This document shows, in pieces, positions 6,156 through 8,160 of a stretch of 8,160 nucleotides of DNA (within the stretch, counting starts at the first letter, position 1; each line of letters starts with the position of its first letter). This DNA is from Gammaproteobacteria bacterium (GTDB lineage: Bacteria; Pseudomonadota; Gammaproteobacteria; Xanthomonadales; Xanthomonadaceae), in contig JAUIJO010000152.1 of the NCBI GenBank assembly GCA_030431185.1, positions 1 through 8,160 on the forward strand, written 5' to 3'. The translations under genes and the position numbers were made by a program. Under the pieces are notes generated by a model, which saw nothing but the letters and a program-made list of their open reading frames with translations, was not told the DNA's origin and ran no database searches.

Positions 6156-6256
6156 GGGTCGGGTCTCTTCCAGTCGGCGGTCGGGGCGGGCACCATGGGT
6201 GGAAGGCGCCCTCGGCGCGATCCGTCGACCGCCATCTTATCGATGCCCGTGAAGCC
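6156..6256. promoter_or_regulatory. Divergent intergenic region between two glycosyl-transfer genes
   Basis: 101 bp hold the start signals of two oppositely oriented genes. The only AT-rich core is ATCTTATCGAT (6233-6243). On the plus strand it contains TCTTAT (6235-6240), and on the minus strand GATAAG; each is a four-of-six match to TATAAT, so the two promoters may share this core. No convincing -35 is seen for either. A small inverted repeat, GCGCC-ctc-GGCGC (6206-6218), lies between and could be a regulator site or a leader hairpin for the minus-strand gene. The plus-strand gene has only a weak GTGAAG ribosome site. Confidence 0.3.
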
Positions 6257-7273
6257 ATGACGCGAATCCTGTTCGTCCCGGTCTCCGGCGGCGCCGGCAG
6301 CGGCGAGGTGCAGCGCTGCCGCCTGCTGGCCGACGCGCTGGTCGCGGCCCGGCCCGGCATCGACGCGCATTTCCTGCTGGCCGACGGCAGCGCGCCCGTG
6401 CCCTGGCCGACCACCGGACTCAGCGCCTCCCCCACGCGGGCCGTGGCCGAGGTGGTCGAAGCGATCGGTGCGCTGCGCCCGGACGTTGTGGTCTTCGATG
6501 GCAACACCCGGGTGGCCGCGCTCGATGCCGCGCGTGCCGTCGGTGCGCGCGTGGTGCTGGTCAGCTCACGGCCCAGCGCCGCGGACCGTGGCTTCCGGTG
6601 GCGCCGCATGGCGCGTCTGGATGCGCACTGGCTGGTCGGCGCCGAGCTGCTGTCGCGCCGTCATTGGCGCGAGCGGCTGGGACGCTGGCGCCATCCCGGG
6701 GTCGAGGTGCGCCGGTTCGCGACGCTGTTCGCGCCGCCGGCCGACCGGTCGCCGGTGCTGGCGCGCCTGGGGCTGTCGGCGCCGTACGTGGTGGCCTGCC
6801 ACGGCGGCGGGCAACACCGGCTGGGCGGCCGCGCGGCGGCCGAGGTGTTCGCGGAGGCCGCCGCGGCCAGCGCCCGCGGGGGCATGACGACGCTTGCCGT
6901 CGCCACGGCCGCCCCCGCGCCCGCGCTGTCGGTCGCGGCGCTGCCCAATGCCGAACTGATGGCGGTGCTGGCCGGCGCCGAGGCCGCATTGCTCGCGGGC
7001 GGCAGCCTGCTGGTGCAGGCCCTGGCCCTGGGAACCCCCGTCCTCGCCCTGCCGATGCAGGAGGAACAGGCGGCGCGGGTGCGCTGGCTGGCCGATGCCG
7101 GCGCGGTCCAGGCCTGTGCCGACGCGGATCCGTTGGCCTTGGGCGCGTCACTGGTCGCGCTGGCGGCCGATCCGGCTCACCGCCAGCGCCTGCGCGAGGC
7201 CTCGCGGGCGCTGGGCCTGGAGAATGGCCTGCCCGATGCCGTCGCAGCGCTGCAGGCCCTGCTCGAACGCTGA
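6257..7273 (+). CDS. PseG/MurG-like GT-B fold protein (nucleotide-sugar hydrolase or glycosyltransferase)
   Basis: Encodes 338 residues. The N-terminal half starts with a Rossmann-type strand and glycine loop, ILFVPVSGGAGSGEVQRC (4-21), then LLADAL, and later RPDVVVFDGN (74-83). The C-terminal half has YVVACHGGGQHRLGG (177-191) and the donor-site block LLAGGSLLVQALALGTPVLA (245-264), followed by PMQEEQAARVRWLADAGA (266-283). This layout is that of the PseG/MurG/GT28 superfamily: PseG removes UDP from an activated amino sugar, while MurG-type members transfer a sugar to a lipid. PseG members carry GxGHxxRC in the first loop; here it is GSGEVQRC, with Glu17 in place of the catalytic-site His, so PseG activity is doubtful and a glycosyltransferase role is more likely. 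The start at 6257 is chosen because the first strand begins immediately; upstream in-frame codons would add an unrelated tail. No membrane segment is seen. The gene ends 2 bp from the convergent ArnT-like gene. Confidence 0.75.
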   Translation: MTRILFVPVSGGAGSGEVQRCRLLADALVAARPGIDAHFLLADGSAPVPWPTTGLSASPTRAVAEVVEAIGALRPDVVVFDGNTRVAALDAARAVGARVVLVSSRPSAADRGFRWRRMARLDAHWLVGAELLSRRHWRERLGRWRHPGVEVRRFATLFAPPADRSPVLARLGLSAPYVVACHGGGQHRLGGRAAAEVFAEAAAASARGGMTTLAVATAAPAPALSVAALPNAELMAVLAGAEAALLAGGSLLVQALALGTPVLALPMQEEQAARVRWLADAGAVQACADADPLALGASLVALAADPAHRQRLREASRALGLENGLPDAVAALQALLER

Positions 7274-7278
7274 GCTCA
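7271..7278. other. Convergent stop codons in a perfect 8-bp palindrome
   Basis: TGAGCTCA is self-complementary and contains the TGA stop of the plus-strand gene (7271-7273) and the TGA stop (as TCA) of the minus-strand gene (7276-7278), 2 bp apart. It is too short to be a terminator alone and no T-run follows on either strand. Confidence 0.8.
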
Positions 7279-8160
7279 GTCGCCGGTCTCGTCGTCGCCG
7301 CCCCGCCACGTGCCGGGGTCCAGCTCGGGCGGCGTGCATCCCGGCACCACCGCCGAGGCGTCGATCAGGGACCAGCCCCGGCGGTTGGCGGTCCCGACCT
7401 CGACCGCCCGGGACGCATCGATGCAGGGCCCCATGACCGCATCGAGGATCAGCACCCTGCGCGAAGGATCGGCCTGCATCCATTCGATCGCACCGGTCAG
7501 CTGCACGTGCGGCGGCTGGCGGAAACCCCAGTCCATCGCCGGCCGGTCGGCCTGCAGCAGGTTCTGCTCCTTCCACCCGACCAGGCCCAGCTCGGTGCCC
7601 GGGCCGATCATGCGACCGGTCTTCTCCATGACTTCGCTGGCCGAGGACGAAGGGTTCATCAGCGGATAGGCCAGCACGCCATACAGCACCCACAGGCCGG
7701 CCAGGCCGGCGACCGCGCCGTGCGCGCCGCGCCGGGGACCGAACCACAGCAACGCGGCGGCGAACCACACGCCGATCGCCAGCATCAGCCAGTTGGCCTG
7801 CTCGACCGCGGCGGCGGTGAAGCCGCGATCGCTGACCAGCTTGCGCTCGAACGCCGGTTCGCCAGTCCACATCGCGATGCCGATGCCGAGGGCCGCGAGC
7901 GCGAGCAGGGCACCGAAGCCGAAGGCCAGGCGCGGCGGCCAGGCCTTGCGCAGCAGGCCCGGCAGCAGGGGTGCCAGGGCCAGGCAGGCCATCGGCAGCG
8001 CCGGCATGATGTAGACGTCGCGCTTGCCCTGCGGGATCGAGAAGAACACCACGACCAGCAGCCACCAGGCCAGGGGCAGCAGGTAGCGCGGGTCGCGGCG
8101 GCGCAGGCGGCGCCACCAGGCCGGCAGGGCCCAGGGTAGCGCCAGCATCGGCGGCAGCCA
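7276..8160 (-). CDS. ArnT-like membrane glycosyltransferase (GT-C, GT39/GT83), C-terminal part, cut by window edge
   Basis: The 294 C-terminal residues are visible. The frame is open to the window edge (W-L-P-P before the first Met), so the ATG at 8148 is internal and the true start lies outside. Counting from the edge, hydrophobic segments lie at about 26-42, 50-70, 77-97, 121-140 and 147-165, followed by a soluble, probably periplasmic domain (166-294). FFSIPQGKRDVYIMPALP (39-56) matches the conserved loop of ArnT-like enzymes (FFSxxKGKxxxYxLP). ArnT proteins use undecaprenyl-phosphate-linked sugars to modify lipid A on the periplasmic side, but relatives of this family (PMT_2) also modify other acceptors. 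The catalytic N-terminal loops, including the Asp that would identify the acceptor class, are not in view. A full protein would be expected at about 550 residues. Specificity for aminoarabinose is therefore not shown. Confidence 0.85.
   Translation of the reverse strand, partial: WLPPMLALPWALPAWWRRLRRRDPRYLLPLAWWLLVVVFFSIPQGKRDVYIMPALPMACLALAPLLPGLLRKAWPPRLAFGFGALLALAALGIGIAMWTGEPAFERKLVSDRGFTAAAVEQANWLMLAIGVWFAAALLWFGPRRGAHGAVAGLAGLWVLYGVLAYPLMNPSSSASEVMEKTGRMIGPGTELGLVGWKEQNLLQADRPAMDWGFRQPPHVQLTGAIEWMQADPSRRVLILDAVMGPCIDASRAVEVGTANRRGWSLIDASAVVPGCTPPELDPGTWRGGDDETGD

Noticed and set aside
5209..6609. Minus-strand open frame of 466 codons across the two glycosyl-transfer genes
   Set aside because: Shadow frame, Arg/Ala/Pro-rich, crossing the divergent promoter region between two supported genes.
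6598..8139. Plus-strand open frame of 513 codons across the PseG-like and ArnT-like genes
   Set aside because: No hydrophobic or catalytic pattern; the opposite strand encodes clear transmembrane segments and the ArnT-like loop.
8146..8148. ATG at 8148 as the start of the ArnT-like gene
   Set aside because: The frame continues to the window edge with W-L-P-P, typical of the inside of this family, and the fragment lacks the N-terminal catalytic half.

Overview
The window looks like chromosomal DNA of a high-GC gammaproteobacterium, most likely Xanthomonadaceae/Lysobacteraceae (Luteimonas/Lysobacter/Xanthomonas group). This is an inference from four things: the very GC-rich codon use; the character of the Dtd and late lipid A acyltransferase proteins; the apparent start of an RpoD-like protein at the left edge (MANERQA); and a TCCCCAT/ATGGGGA heptamer array of a type I associate with this family. 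No tRNA, rRNA, transposase, phage gene or CRISPR array is visible. Eight coding regions, two of them cut by the window edges, fill nearly all of it.

Left part (1-1597). On the minus strand lie the first codons of a probable rpoD (1-22) and, upstream of it, dtd (97-537), the D-aminoacyl-tRNA deacylase. The start codon of dtd is built from the last bases of an eight-copy 7-bp tandem array (536-591). The array fills its 5' leader and has strong G-quadruplex potential on the plus strand. Divergent from dtd is an LpxL/HtrB-family late lipid A acyltransferase (671-1597), possibly expressed as a leaderless transcript.

Middle part (1665-5153). This is a tight plus-strand operon of three genes. The first is a secreted protein with an NTF2-like N-terminal part and Sel1/TPR-like helical repeats (1665-3110). 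It is joined by an ATGA overlap to a small membrane protein with one bacterial PH domain (YdbS-like, 3107-3622). That gene overlaps by 11 bp a large membrane protein with three PH modules (YdbT-like, 3612-5153). An envelope role is likely, but the exact function is unknown.

Right part (5166-8160). Three glycosyl-transfer type genes alternate in strand and so do not form one operon. They are a GT-B-like glycosyltransferase of 329 residues (minus), a PseG/MurG-like GT-B fold protein of 338 residues (plus) that lacks the usual GxGH histidine, and the C-terminal 294 residues of an ArnT-like, GT-C membrane glycosyltransferase (minus, running off the right edge). The convergent gene pairs are separated by only 12 bp and 2 bp.

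Taken together, apart from rpoD and dtd, the genes point to the cell envelope: lipid A acylation, membrane PH-domain proteins, and glycan addition to LPS or another lipid carrier. Nothing here is clearly a new defence or mobile system. The most unusual features are the heptamer array fused to the dtd start codon and the Sel1 + double PH-protein operon.
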